Positions 18,001 to 27,481 of a stretch of DNA of 64,000 bases are shown one piece after another; the stretch's first letter is position 1, and the number at the start of each line of letters is the position of its first letter. Under the pieces are notes generated by a model, which was given only the letters and a program-made list of their open reading frames with translations, did not search any database and was not told where the DNA came from. The translations under genes were made by a program, and so were the position numbers. Source of the stretch: Petrimonas mucosa (lineage in GTDB: Bacteria > Bacteroidota > Bacteroidia > Bacteroidales > Dysgonomonadaceae); assembly GCF_900095795.1 (NCBI RefSeq), contig NZ_LT608328.1, positions 985,001 to 1,049,000 on the forward strand. The letters are read 5' to 3'.

Positions 18001-21000
18001 ATCCACTACAATAAGGATTGAAACGAGCAGAGCTCAGACAATACAAGCGACTCGGCTGAACTTCCAGCGGTACATCCACTACAATAAGGATTGAAACAGC
18101 AAAAAAGTATATGATATGCTCAACAGGGTTGCAGCTTCCAGCGGTACATCCACTACAATAAGGATTGAAACATTTCGTCTATTTTATATTGCCATGTTTC
18201 GGAAAGACTTCCAGCGGTACATCCACTACAATAAGGATTGAAACTAACAACTTTTTAGTTATGGAGGAAAAGTTTAAACCTTCCAGCGGTACATCCACTA
18301 CAATAAGGATTGAAACTGATGGCTGCCGATTTCGAGGATGCCATCGGTGCAACTTCCAGCGGTACATCCACTACAATAAGGATTGAAACTTTTTGATAAA
18401 ACTGAATGAGGTTGCATCTGTGATCTTCCAGCGGTACATCCACTACAATAAGGATTGAAACTCATGAATTTGGGGGCGGGCGTTCATATCCTGATAACTT
18501 CCAGCGGTACATCCACTACAATAAGGATTGAAACTATTTCCTAAAATATCTGTTGGTTCCATTTGGTCTACTTCCAGCGGTACATCCACTACAATAAGGA
18601 TTGAAACAAATATCTCTGTCCTCTGCTATTTGCTCCAGCTCAACTTCCAGCGGTACATCCACTACAATAAGGATTGAAACAATCAATCTGAGGCTCTGGA
18701 ATAGTGATAAAATCATCTTCCAGCGGTACATCCACTACAATAAGGATTGAAACTCAACATACAAGACGAAGATGTTCAGGGATGTTGTCTTCCAGCGGTA
18801 CATCCACTACAATAAGGATTGAAACTGGCAACCGAGATTCCATATGCACTCATCTACGGGGCCTTCCAGCGGTACATCCACTACAATAAGGATTGAAACA
18901 ACTTTGTAAAAAATGGCTGATGTAAATGTAAAAGCTTCCAGCGGTACATCCACTACAATAAGGATTGAAACTAATTACCCAATCGACGACACTTCAAATT
19001 TATATTCTTCCAGCGGTACATCCACTACAATAAGGATTGAAACATCCCAACCTGACGGTTATACTTCGCCGTTATGTGCTTCCAGCGGTACATCCACTAC
19101 AATAAGGATTGAAACACAGCACTGTCTATATATTGCGCTGATGCTAGTTTACTTCCAGCGGTACATCCACTACAATAAGGATTGAAACCCGTTATTTCCA
19201 CCGATCCCTTACCGCACTTCTTCTTCCAGCGGTACATCCACTACAATAAGGATTGAAACTCGAGCCTCTCGAACAGCGACAAGGTGCGAATCAGGCTTCC
19301 AGCGGTACATCCACTACAATAAGGATTGAAACATGACACCTGCACCTATAAAGGAGTTTACAGAAAACACTTCCAGCGGTACATCCACTACAATAAGGAT
19401 TGAAACAAAGCTAACCACGGTTATGAATCTAACCCTAAAACACTTCCAGCGGTACATCCACTACAATAAGGATTGAAACAATCCCCCTCCGTCAACTCCC
19501 CGACCTTATGATGGCTTCCAGCGGTACATCCACTACAATAAGGATTGAAACAAGACGAGTTCGGTGCCTGACGGCTCTATTGTGAACTTCCAGCGGTACA
19601 TCCACTACAATAAGGATTGAAACAAGTGAAGCCTTATATTCACCGCATTACTGAAATCTTCTTCCAGCGGTACATCCACTACAATAAGGATTGAAACAAT
19701 GGGGTGGGTGGCATGTAGGTGTTCGGAAGAGAACTTCCAGCGGTACATCCACTACAATAAGGATTGAAACCACAGACCGCCCCATGCCTTGTTCGTCTTG
19801 TCCCTGCTTCCAGCGGTACATCCACTACAATAAGGATTGAAACGCCTTGCCCCCTGCCTTTCGGTTATCCTGTTCGGCACTTCCAGCGGTACATCCACTA
19901 CAATAAGGATTGAAACTAGTCTTTTGCTCCAAAAAAGATAATTTCTAATAACTTCCAGCGGTACATCCACTACAATAAGGATTGAAACTAATCAAAATCA
20001 GGACACTATGAGTAAAACAGAGCCTTCCAGCGGTACATCCACTACAATAAGGATTGAAACTATTTACCAAGTGGAGAGCTTTCATCTCCAACATGCTTCC
20101 AGCGGTACATCCACTACAATAAGGATTGAAACATTGTTCGACTTGTCCGGGCGGTTTTGGGGAGGGTAACTTCCAGCGGTACATCCACTACAATAAGGAT
20201 TGAAACAACGAGAGGAACACGTTGCCTACATGGAAGCAAGGACTTCCAGCGGTACATCCACTACAATAAGGATTGAAACGATCATCCAGAAGATAAAAGG
20301 GGAGGAGCAATTATACTTCCAGCGGTACATCCACTACAATAAGGATTGAAACTGGTGAAATGTCTGGTAAAATTCACAAAGGCGAAAGACTTCCAGCGGT
20401 ACATCCACTACAATAAGGATTGAAACTGTATTTCAGTCATTTGTGCAATATACAGAAAACACTTCCAGCGGTACATCCACTACAATAAGGATTGAAACCT
20501 TATTAAAGTTTTTCTCAAAACGCGCGCCAAAAAACTTCCAGCGGTACATCCACTACAATAAGGATTGAAACAGCCTTTGCATCAGCTACTTATAGTGTTT
20601 TGACGTGCTTCCAGCGGTACATCCACTACAATAAGGATTGAAACCACCTGGGCGGTATTATTCCGCCACCTCCGCCCAGGCGCTTCCAGCGGTACATCCA
20701 CTACAATAAGGATTGAAACTGTCGGTCGCTTACCTCCTCCTTTCTTTCCGAAAACTTCCAGCGGTACATCCACTACAATAAGGATTGAAACAAAAGCAAT
20801 TTACCGCAAAATTTACACCTGCATTCACTTCCAGCGGTACATCCACTACAATAAGGATTGAAACATTGAGTTTGGATGTCCAGATGTGACATTTGATGAA
20901 CTTCCAGCGGTACATCCACTACAATAAGGATTGAAACTTGAAAACGAGCTAAAAAACAAACAAAAGCAAGCCCCTTCCAGCGGTACATCCACTACAATAA

Positions 21001-22976
21001 GGATTGAAACTAAGTAATGGTTTTGAAATGGAAAAAGTATTTACTGCTTCCAGCGGTACATCCACTACAATAAGGATTGAAACATTTTTACGGGTGATTT
21101 TTACGGTGAAACAATCACACTTCCAGCGGTACATCCACTACAATAAGGATTGAAACTTTGCCCTGTGCATTATTTGGGGTATATTTTTAACGCTTCCAGC
21201 GGTACATCCACTACAATAAGGATTGAAACCCATCTATGGTAACAAGTTTGACAACCCAGATACGTTCTTCCAGCGGTACATCCACTACAATAAGGATTGA
21301 AACAAGCGACCGCAGCACCCAAAAAAACCATTTACATAGCTTCCAGCGGTACATCCACTACAATAAGGATTGAAACCAACAAAAATGGGGACTTAAGTCT
21401 GTATGCTTTTCTTCTTCCAGCGGTACATCCACTACAATAAGGATTGAAACAAAAGGCCTTCTGGAGAGCCGAACGGTTGGGGTATAACTTCCAGCGGTAC
21501 ATCCACTACAATAAGGATTGAAACACCCTGTATAAATTCTATAAGTGCGCAGGATGAGACTTCCAGCGGTACATCCACTACAATAAGGATTGAAACTAAA
21601 GGCTATTGAACTGGCACAAAAAAAAGCCTATACTTCCAGCGGTACATCCACTACAATAAGGATTGAAACTTACACCATCAATGTTTTCGCGAGACTGTTC
21701 ATTTCTTCCAGCGGTACATCCACTACAATAAGGATTGAAACACGCCGATCCCGAGGGCTTGACAGACGACGAAATTACTTCCAGCGGTACATCCACTACA
21801 ATAAGGATTGAAACAATTTTTAACGTATCGTAATAAGGAATAAAACCGTACTTCCAGCGGTACATCCACTACAATAAGGATTGAAACTTAGCCGCAACTT
21901 GCATATCTGTTAGTTTTTGTTGTCTTCCAGCGGTACATCCACTACAATAAGGATTGAAACATCCTGAATTCTATTGTTCTCATAACTGTATGTTTTACTT
22001 CCAGCGGTACATCCACTACAATAAGGATTGAAACCGCACAGCTTAAGGAGGACAGCGGGTTCGAGACTATCTTCCAGCGGTACATCCACTACAATAAGGA
22101 TTGAAACAAGCGACCGCGCCGACGAAAAAAACTATTTACATACTTCCAGCGGTACATCCACTACAATAAGGATTGAAACTCCAATAAGGATAATTTTTGC
22201 ATCTCGGTTAACTCCTTCCAGCGGTACATCCACTACAATAAGGATTGAAACATCAACTGCACTTGGGAATATCTTAACGAGAAACACTTCCAGCGGTACA
22301 TCCACTACAATAAGGATTGAAACTTCCTACATCAGCAGAATCAGGGAAGAATACGAACGGCTTCCAGCGGTACATCCACTACAATAAGGATTGAAACTTG
22401 ATAAGGTGAGCCACAACAGGTGAAACAGAAACGCTTCCAGCGGTACATCCACTACAATAAGGATTGAAACACTGCGCGGGGGAGTTCGGGTTGTCCAGTC
22501 CGGTGACTTCCAGCGGTACATCCACTACAATAAGGATTGAAACGCAAATTACCCCGCTTCTGACTGGACTACCAACGCACTTCCAGCGGTACATCCACTA
22601 CAATAAGGATTGAAACTACTTATAGTTTTCTGAAGTCCCTTCTCAATTACTCTTCCAGCGGTACATCCACTACAATAAGGATTGAAACCACCCCACTGCT
22701 GAATAAGTATATGGGGCAATATGCTTCCAGCGGTACATCCACTACAATAAGGATTGAAACTGCGTAATTATTTCCGATAACAACGTAATCAAATCTTCCA
22801 GCGGTACATCCACTACAATAAGGATTGAAACATAGATTTTACTGGTGGATATCTTTCAGTGCACGACTTCCAGCGGTACATCCACTACAATAAGGATTGA
22901 AACTAAACAAATGGTCAAATTGGTGGATACTTAATCCAACTTCCAGCGGTACATCCACTACAATAAGGATTGAAAC
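15078..22976 (+). CRISPR. Type I-B CRISPR array, 109 repeats and 108 spacers
   Basis: Counting every unit by hand gives 109 copies of a 37-bp repeat that starts CTTCCAGCGGTACATCC and ends AATAAGGATTGAAAC. All copies I read are identical, including the last at 22940-22976. Spacers are 34-38 bp, mostly 35-37, and no two are identical. Transcription is expected on the plus strand from the leader, so spacer 1 (15115-15150) is the newest and spacer 108 the oldest. Two spacer pairs are related (14 with 94, 86 with 97). Several spacers translate into phage-like peptides: spacer 26 into a DNA methyltransferase motif and spacer 79 into a Com-like zinc finger. Every reading frame across the array is an artefact of the repeat. 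Confidence 0.99.
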
Positions 22977-23040
22977 ATAAAACAAAATATATCAGTACTG
23001 ACCGATTAAAAAATGAAGATAAAATAGGGACTTAACCGAA
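22977..23040 (+). other. Array trailer between the last repeat and the IS4 element
   Basis: A short AT-rich trailer follows the last repeat. An inverted repeat AGGGAC (23026-23031) with GTCCCT (23046-23051) could form a small hairpin at its end, but it also overlaps the presumed left end of the IS4 element and is not followed by a T-run. I cannot tell whether it stops array transcription. Confidence 0.3.
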
Positions 23041-24392
23041 GTCTCGTCCCTAAGTTGTAAATTTGGATTGTCAAAAACTAAATTTCCAACCATGGGCAAA
23101 GTTAGCGAAAATAAATTTGTCGGTCAGCCGATCTTAAGACAAATAGTGAATATTCTCCCGAGGGAAAAGTTTGATGAGCTGGTAATAAGGCTCGGCAGTG
23201 ATAAATATTACAAGGCGTTTTTTTCTTGGGATCAATTGATCGTGATGCTCTTTGGCATTTTTTCCCGTTGCGATTCGATGGGTGAAGTCTGTGACGGCAT
23301 GCGTGCCTTGGGTGGTAAGTTGAATTACCTGGGCATGGAGAGTTCGCCTGCAAAAAGTACTGCCGGAGATGCATTGCGTGACAGGGACGAGGAACTGTTC
23401 CGTCTGTTCTACTTTGCACTGATAGCCCATTTTTCCCCGCTTTTGTCGGTCAGCTGCAAAAAAAGTGCCGGAAGCAGGGTGTCAGTTTCGAGGAGTTCTA
23501 TGCCTTTGATTCGAGTACGGTGACGCTGTTTTCCGACGTGATGAAAGGCGTGGGCCGGAACCCTAAAGGCGACGGGAAAAAGAAAGGCGGCCTGAAAGTC
23601 CACATGCTGACCGACGTCCATGCTGACACGCCGCGATTCGTGAAGATAAGCGAGGCGAAAATGCACGACAAGAACTTCTTGCAATACCTGAATTTAAGTG
23701 AAGGCAGCATGGTGGTCTTCGACAAGGCATACAATTACTACCTGCAGTTCGCCAAATGGACGCGACAAGGCGTGAATTTCGTTTGTCGGCTGAAAGACAA
23801 TGCAAGGTACGAGGTTCAGGAAGTCCTTCACGAGAAGAAGCTGGAAAAAGGGGAACATGCCGTTTACAAGGTGAAACATATCCACGTTCAATATATCGAG
23901 AAGGTCGAGACGGGGACCGAAGGCAAGAAAAAAAGGAAGAAAGTCAGACAGACGAGGACATTATGCCTTCGTTTAGTTTGGTACAGGGATGAACAGGGGC
24001 GTAAATACAAGTTCATCACCAATAATTGGGAAATAACAGACGAGGAAGTTGCCTTGATTTATAAAAATAGGTGGTCTATCGAAACGGGATTCAAAAAATT
24101 GAAGCAAAACTTCCAACTCACCTATTTTTATTCCGACACTGAAAACGGGATAAAGACCCAAGTATGGTGTACCCTGATCGCGTATTTGCTTTTACAGGTG
24201 ATTCAGACCAAGTCGGAAAGCGAAAAGGCGTTTTCAACCATAGCCGCGTTGTTGAGGATGCATTTGATAAGCCATCTGGATTTGACGTGGGTGGTGACCG
24301 AAGGCAGGCGCACTTATCCCAGACGACTGAAAAGTCGCAATAAAAGTCCCACGGCCGCCCAATTATCACTGTTTTGAGGGGGGGACACTTTT
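23041..24392 (+). mobile_element. IS4-family element next to the array end
   Basis: One transposase gene is flanked by a tentative inverted repeat: GTCTCGTCCCTAAGTTG at 23041 and, on the opposite strand of the right side, GTGTCCCCCCCTCAAAAC ending at about 24388. The match is only moderate, so the exact ends are uncertain. The element lies between the trailer of the array and the sialidase gene and forms the right border of the CRISPR/IS island. Confidence 0.5.
23068..24377 (+). pseudogene. IS4-family transposase (DUF4372 N-terminus) with a frameshift
   Basis: The first part (from 23068) shows the DUF4372-type N-terminus common in Bacteroidota IS4 transposases: GQPILRQIVNILPREKFDEL, FFSWDQLIVMLFG. 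The frame derails after FALIAHFS near 23430, in a run of T and C, while the correct continuation (PAFVGQLQKKCRKQGVSF) is in another frame. That frame then supplies the catalytic parts: FDSSTVTLFSD, VVFDKAYNYY, and YKNRWSIETGFKKLKQN with the Y-R-E-K signature. It ends at 24377. The single-base shift inactivates the gene unless it reflects a sequencing error or ribosomal slippage. Confidence 0.75.
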
Positions 24393-24447
24393 TGGAAATG
24401 AAAGACAAGAGTTGTAATGATCTACTTGTCAAGTGTTTAAAAATAAG

Positions 24448-24475
24448 AACCGATTGATTTTGATTTTAGTCGGTT
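24448..24475 (-). terminator. Putative rho-independent terminator after the sialidase gene
   Basis: On the minus strand AACCGACT and AATCGGTT form a stem (7 of 8 pairs) around a 12-nt loop, followed by CTTATTTTTAAA. It lies 13 bp past the sialidase stop codon. The stem is AT-rich and modest, so the call is moderate. Confidence 0.45.
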
Positions 24476-24487
24476 GATAGTGAAAAA

Positions 24488-26089
24488 TTATTTGTGTTTC
24501 CGGGTAAGCCATTCGAGTGAGAAATTAAGGAATACCAGATTCATTCCAGGTTCTCCCTCTTCAATATATGCGCCTATCGTTCCATCTTGCAATACGGTAA
24601 GGGCGGAGTAGGCAGAAGCGCCTGAGCAGATTGTTTTGCCATCGGGCCATGTTTCGCCTTCATCGTAGCTTACGAAGACCGAAACATTGCGGCGCAGTTT
24701 TTCATCAAACGGGATAGAGTGTAACAATATGTTTTTCCCGGTACCGTTCTTTTCCATCGAATAGCGGATCATATCTCCGTTGCAGCCGGGTTCTTTCAGA
24801 TCGTCCCATTGCTGTACAGGGGCCCAGGTGATACCATTGTCGGTAGACCGGGTGTAATACCGGCTCCCCTTGTGCTTGTTTCTGATGCTCATCAGAATGG
24901 TCCCGTCTGCCAGTTCAACTACTTTTGCTTCGTCGCCACCTTCCATTGCTCTTTGCGAGACGTGCCACGTGACGCCCTCGTCGTCGGAATAGAAAAGGTA
25001 GTTGTTGAGCGAGTAATCGTCGCCCTCACGCACGGCAGCTACCACCATCACCCTGCCAGATGAGGTTTGGATGGCATGTCCCGATGCACAGAATGAGGCC
25101 ATCCATTTTTTGCGTATGGGATCGGAGCATCCGGCACCGTATAGCTGGTCGGTAATATCGCGGGGTGAAGTCCAGTTGATGCCGTTATCGACACTTTCGC
25201 ACACATAGGTACGGAGCAGTGAGTCGGGTCGCGATTGCCACAATCCGTTCATTCCCCCAAAGAGGCAGAGAAGCTTGCCGTTGTCGAGTCTGACAAGAGC
25301 GGCATCACCGTATCCCTTGCCGTATCCTTTGCCCTCGGCAATGGTGACCGGTTCGCTCCACGTTTTACCGTTATCGGTGCTGCGGCGGATAACCACGTCG
25401 ATATCCTGCGGCAGATCCCACAGATTCTCCTTGCGCTTGTCGGTTGCCGTGACGAGAGAACCATCTTCGGCAGTAATGATGGCCGGGATCCGGTAAAAGT
25501 TGGAATTGTAGTCGCCGGGAGCAAATAACAGCCTGCGGGCCAGCAGGATCTCCCTGCCCTTTGCCGGTTCCGGTTCATATTCGAACCTTTTGTTCTTGTT
25601 GTACCCGACGGAGGTAAGTGAAACGGCAACCCTATTTCCTTCGGTTGCATCATCGGCAATGTCGGCAGTCACCCAAAGATAATTTCTGCCCGGCTTCAGA
25701 TCGCCGGAGAGAGCTATTTTCGTTTTCTTTTTCGATAAGGATCCTTTTCCAAGCAGGAGAGCGTCGTGAAGGGTCCTTGTGTCGAGCGTGTCGAGCTGAC
25801 CGGTGTAATAGACCTTGATTGCTTTCACGTCGGAACGCTGTGTGGCTGCATCTTTGATCAGCGTGATATCCTTCAGGGAGATGGTGTCGTTCTCGTTCAG
25901 GTCGATCATCAGGGCGAGCAGCAGCTCATTTTGGTTGCCCCGTCCGGTATATTCGCTATTTTCTGTCGTTTTCGCACCTGCAATTTCAGTAGTGGGGGCA
26001 GGAGTGCGATTGCATCCTGCTATGCTGCACATCAGTGATGTCGCAATCAGGATGACGGATACTCTTATGCTGTTTTCTTTTCTCATCAT
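24488..26089 (-). CDS. nanH: Exo-alpha-sialidase (GH33) lipoprotein
   Basis: A 533-residue enzyme that removes terminal sialic acids from host glycans. It has a lipoprotein signal ending MCSIAGC, a beta-rich N-terminal domain of the sialidase N-terminal type (residues 50-175), and a six-bladed GH33 propeller. Five Asp-boxes are visible (STDNGKTW, SVDNGINW, SDDEGVTW, STDNGITW, SYDEGETW) together with the FYRIPAI motif carrying the first active-site arginine. An IS4-like transposase gene lies just upstream and the CRISPR island downstream, so it is separated from the epimerase and from the NanM-like gene that are its likely former operon partners. A hairpin follows its stop codon. Confidence 0.9.
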   Translation of the reverse strand: MMRKENSIRVSVILIATSLMCSIAGCNRTPAPTTEIAGAKTTENSEYTGRGNQNELLLALMIDLNENDTISLKDITLIKDAATQRSDVKAIKVYYTGQLDTLDTRTLHDALLLGKGSLSKKKTKIALSGDLKPGRNYLWVTADIADDATEGNRVAVSLTSVGYNKNKRFEYEPEPAKGREILLARRLLFAPGDYNSNFYRIPAIITAEDGSLVTATDKRKENLWDLPQDIDVVIRRSTDNGKTWSEPVTIAEGKGYGKGYGDAALVRLDNGKLLCLFGGMNGLWQSRPDSLLRTYVCESVDNGINWTSPRDITDQLYGAGCSDPIRKKWMASFCASGHAIQTSSGRVMVVAAVREGDDYSLNNYLFYSDDEGVTWHVSQRAMEGGDEAKVVELADGTILMSIRNKHKGSRYYTRSTDNGITWAPVQQWDDLKEPGCNGDMIRYSMEKNGTGKNILLHSIPFDEKLRRNVSVFVSYDEGETWPDGKTICSGASAYSALTVLQDGTIGAYIEEGEPGMNLVFLNFSLEWLTRKHK

Positions 26090-26240
26090 TAATAAAGGGT
26101 CTATTGTTTATTTCAATACTTCGGTAAATATTCAATTAACCAATTAAAATTCAATGATTTACATAACATAGTTTAACATAAAAAAGATGGTTAAGTAGCT
26201 GATTATCAGTATCTTTATAGCTGATCAAAACCTAATAAAG
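26090..26240. promoter_or_regulatory. Divergent gap between sialidase and an IS transposase
   Basis: 151 AT-rich bases hold the start region of the sialidase gene (minus) and the left end of the transposon (plus). The motif ATAGTTT near 26168 and its complement AAACTAT near 27457 may be the element's ends, but the similarity is very short. No clear promoter box is visible for the sialidase. Confidence 0.3.
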
Positions 26241-27452
26241 ATGGATAGAACCAGCATACTTAACCAATATAAAGGTATCTGTAGTGATGTTCTTGGTGAA
26301 CTAACTACGAAGTTAAACAAAAGTTTCAAATCATTCCTTATGGAGACGCTTATTTTGTATCTGGTCATTCCCGGCAGGATTAATTTCCTACAATTGGGGA
26401 GATATGGCAAGTCGTGTGAACAGCGATTTCGCCAGAACTTCTCGAAGGATTTTGATTGGCTGGAGTTTAACTTGTCTTTGTCTGATAGGGTATTAACCGG
26501 AGATCGCAAGGCAATTGCCATTGATCCCAGTTATATATCCAAATCAGGAAAGAATACCCCTTGGATTGGTTACTTCTGGTCGGGTGCAGCCGGTCAGGCG
26601 AAAAGAGGATTGGAAATCCTGGGAGTGGGCCTTATAGACGTCGACAACAAGGATTGCATCAGTCTACAGGCCGTTCAGACTCCGGACCGTCAAACCCTGG
26701 AGAGTCGTGATGCCAACCTGATTGACTGGTACCTGCTGGTCATTAAATCGATGCGGGAGAAACTCCATCGGGCAAGCCGTCACGTGGTTGCCGATGCCTA
26801 CTTCGCAAAGAACAACTTCGTTACGGGTCTGCAAGAGATGAAGTTTGATCTGGTCAGCCGCTTCAGGGATGACGCCGCACTTTATTATCCAACACTGCAG
26901 AAACCGACAGGCAAGAAAGGCAGGCCTAAACTCTACGACGGAAAGATTGACATGGCCAACCTGGATACAACCAGAGTGCAAAAGATCAATATTGATAACG
27001 GTGATCTCTACACCTTGATAGCCTATTCCAAATCATTTAAACAGATGGTCAGGCTTGTCATCTGGTATTCCAAGGATGGGAAAAAACCAAAACTGTTCTT
27101 CTCTACCAATCCTGAGATGAGTGGAAAAGATGTTATAGAATTTTACCGCACCCGTTTTCAGATCGAGTTTTGCTTCAGGGATGCCAAAGGCTTCACAGGA
27201 CTGATGCAATCGCAGGCAAGGGACGTAGCAAAGCTATCGTTCAACTTTAATGTATCTCTTACCTCGGTCAACCTGGCAAAGGTGCTGGCAAGGGAAAGAG
27301 GTATTCCTTTTTCGATGGCATCATGTAAAACGATGATACACAATGCCTACTTGCTTGAACGATTTATTTGCGTGTCCGGCATTAAACCGAACAGAAGATT
27401 AAATGATAAACTTGTCAAGGAACTCATTGAGTTTGCAGCAAGTGCTGCTTGA
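26241..27452 (+). CDS. DDE transposase, IS4-family type
   Basis: A 403-residue complete transposase. DDE features are AIAIDPSYISKSG (first aspartate), HVVADAYFAKNNFV (second) and FYRTRFQIEFCFRDAKGF, the Y-R-E-K type glutamate region of IS4-related enzymes. No damage is visible. It is inserted between the sialidase and epimerase genes, against their direction of transcription, and probably disrupts their co-transcription. The exact IS subgroup cannot be settled by eye. Confidence 0.75.
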   Translation: MDRTSILNQYKGICSDVLGELTTKLNKSFKSFLMETLILYLVIPGRINFLQLGRYGKSCEQRFRQNFSKDFDWLEFNLSLSDRVLTGDRKAIAIDPSYISKSGKNTPWIGYFWSGAAGQAKRGLEILGVGLIDVDNKDCISLQAVQTPDRQTLESRDANLIDWYLLVIKSMREKLHRASRHVVADAYFAKNNFVTGLQEMKFDLVSRFRDDAALYYPTLQKPTGKKGRPKLYDGKIDMANLDTTRVQKINIDNGDLYTLIAYSKSFKQMVRLVIWYSKDGKKPKLFFSTNPEMSGKDVIEFYRTRFQIEFCFRDAKGFTGLMQSQARDVAKLSFNFNVSLTSVNLAKVLARERGIPFSMASCKTMIHNAYLLERFICVSGIKPNRRLNDKLVKELIEFAASAA

Positions 27453-27481
27453 CTCCAAACTATATTTTTAACGAACTATTG

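Noticed and set aside
15044-22594. Many 60-150-residue open frames across the array with repeated peptides such as SSGTSTTIRIET or VSILIVVDVPLE
   Set aside because: They are translations of the CRISPR repeat in different frames and have no gene features.
15115-22939. Self-targeting spacers against genes of this window
   Set aside because: I saw none by reading, but the comparison by eye is not exhaustive and only covers 64 kb, so I make no claim.
1381-27453. The 13-mer TGCTGCTTGACTC shared by the IS30 right end (about 1381) and the end of the transposase at 27452
   Set aside because: A 13-bp match is expected by chance in 64 kb, and the two elements belong to different families.
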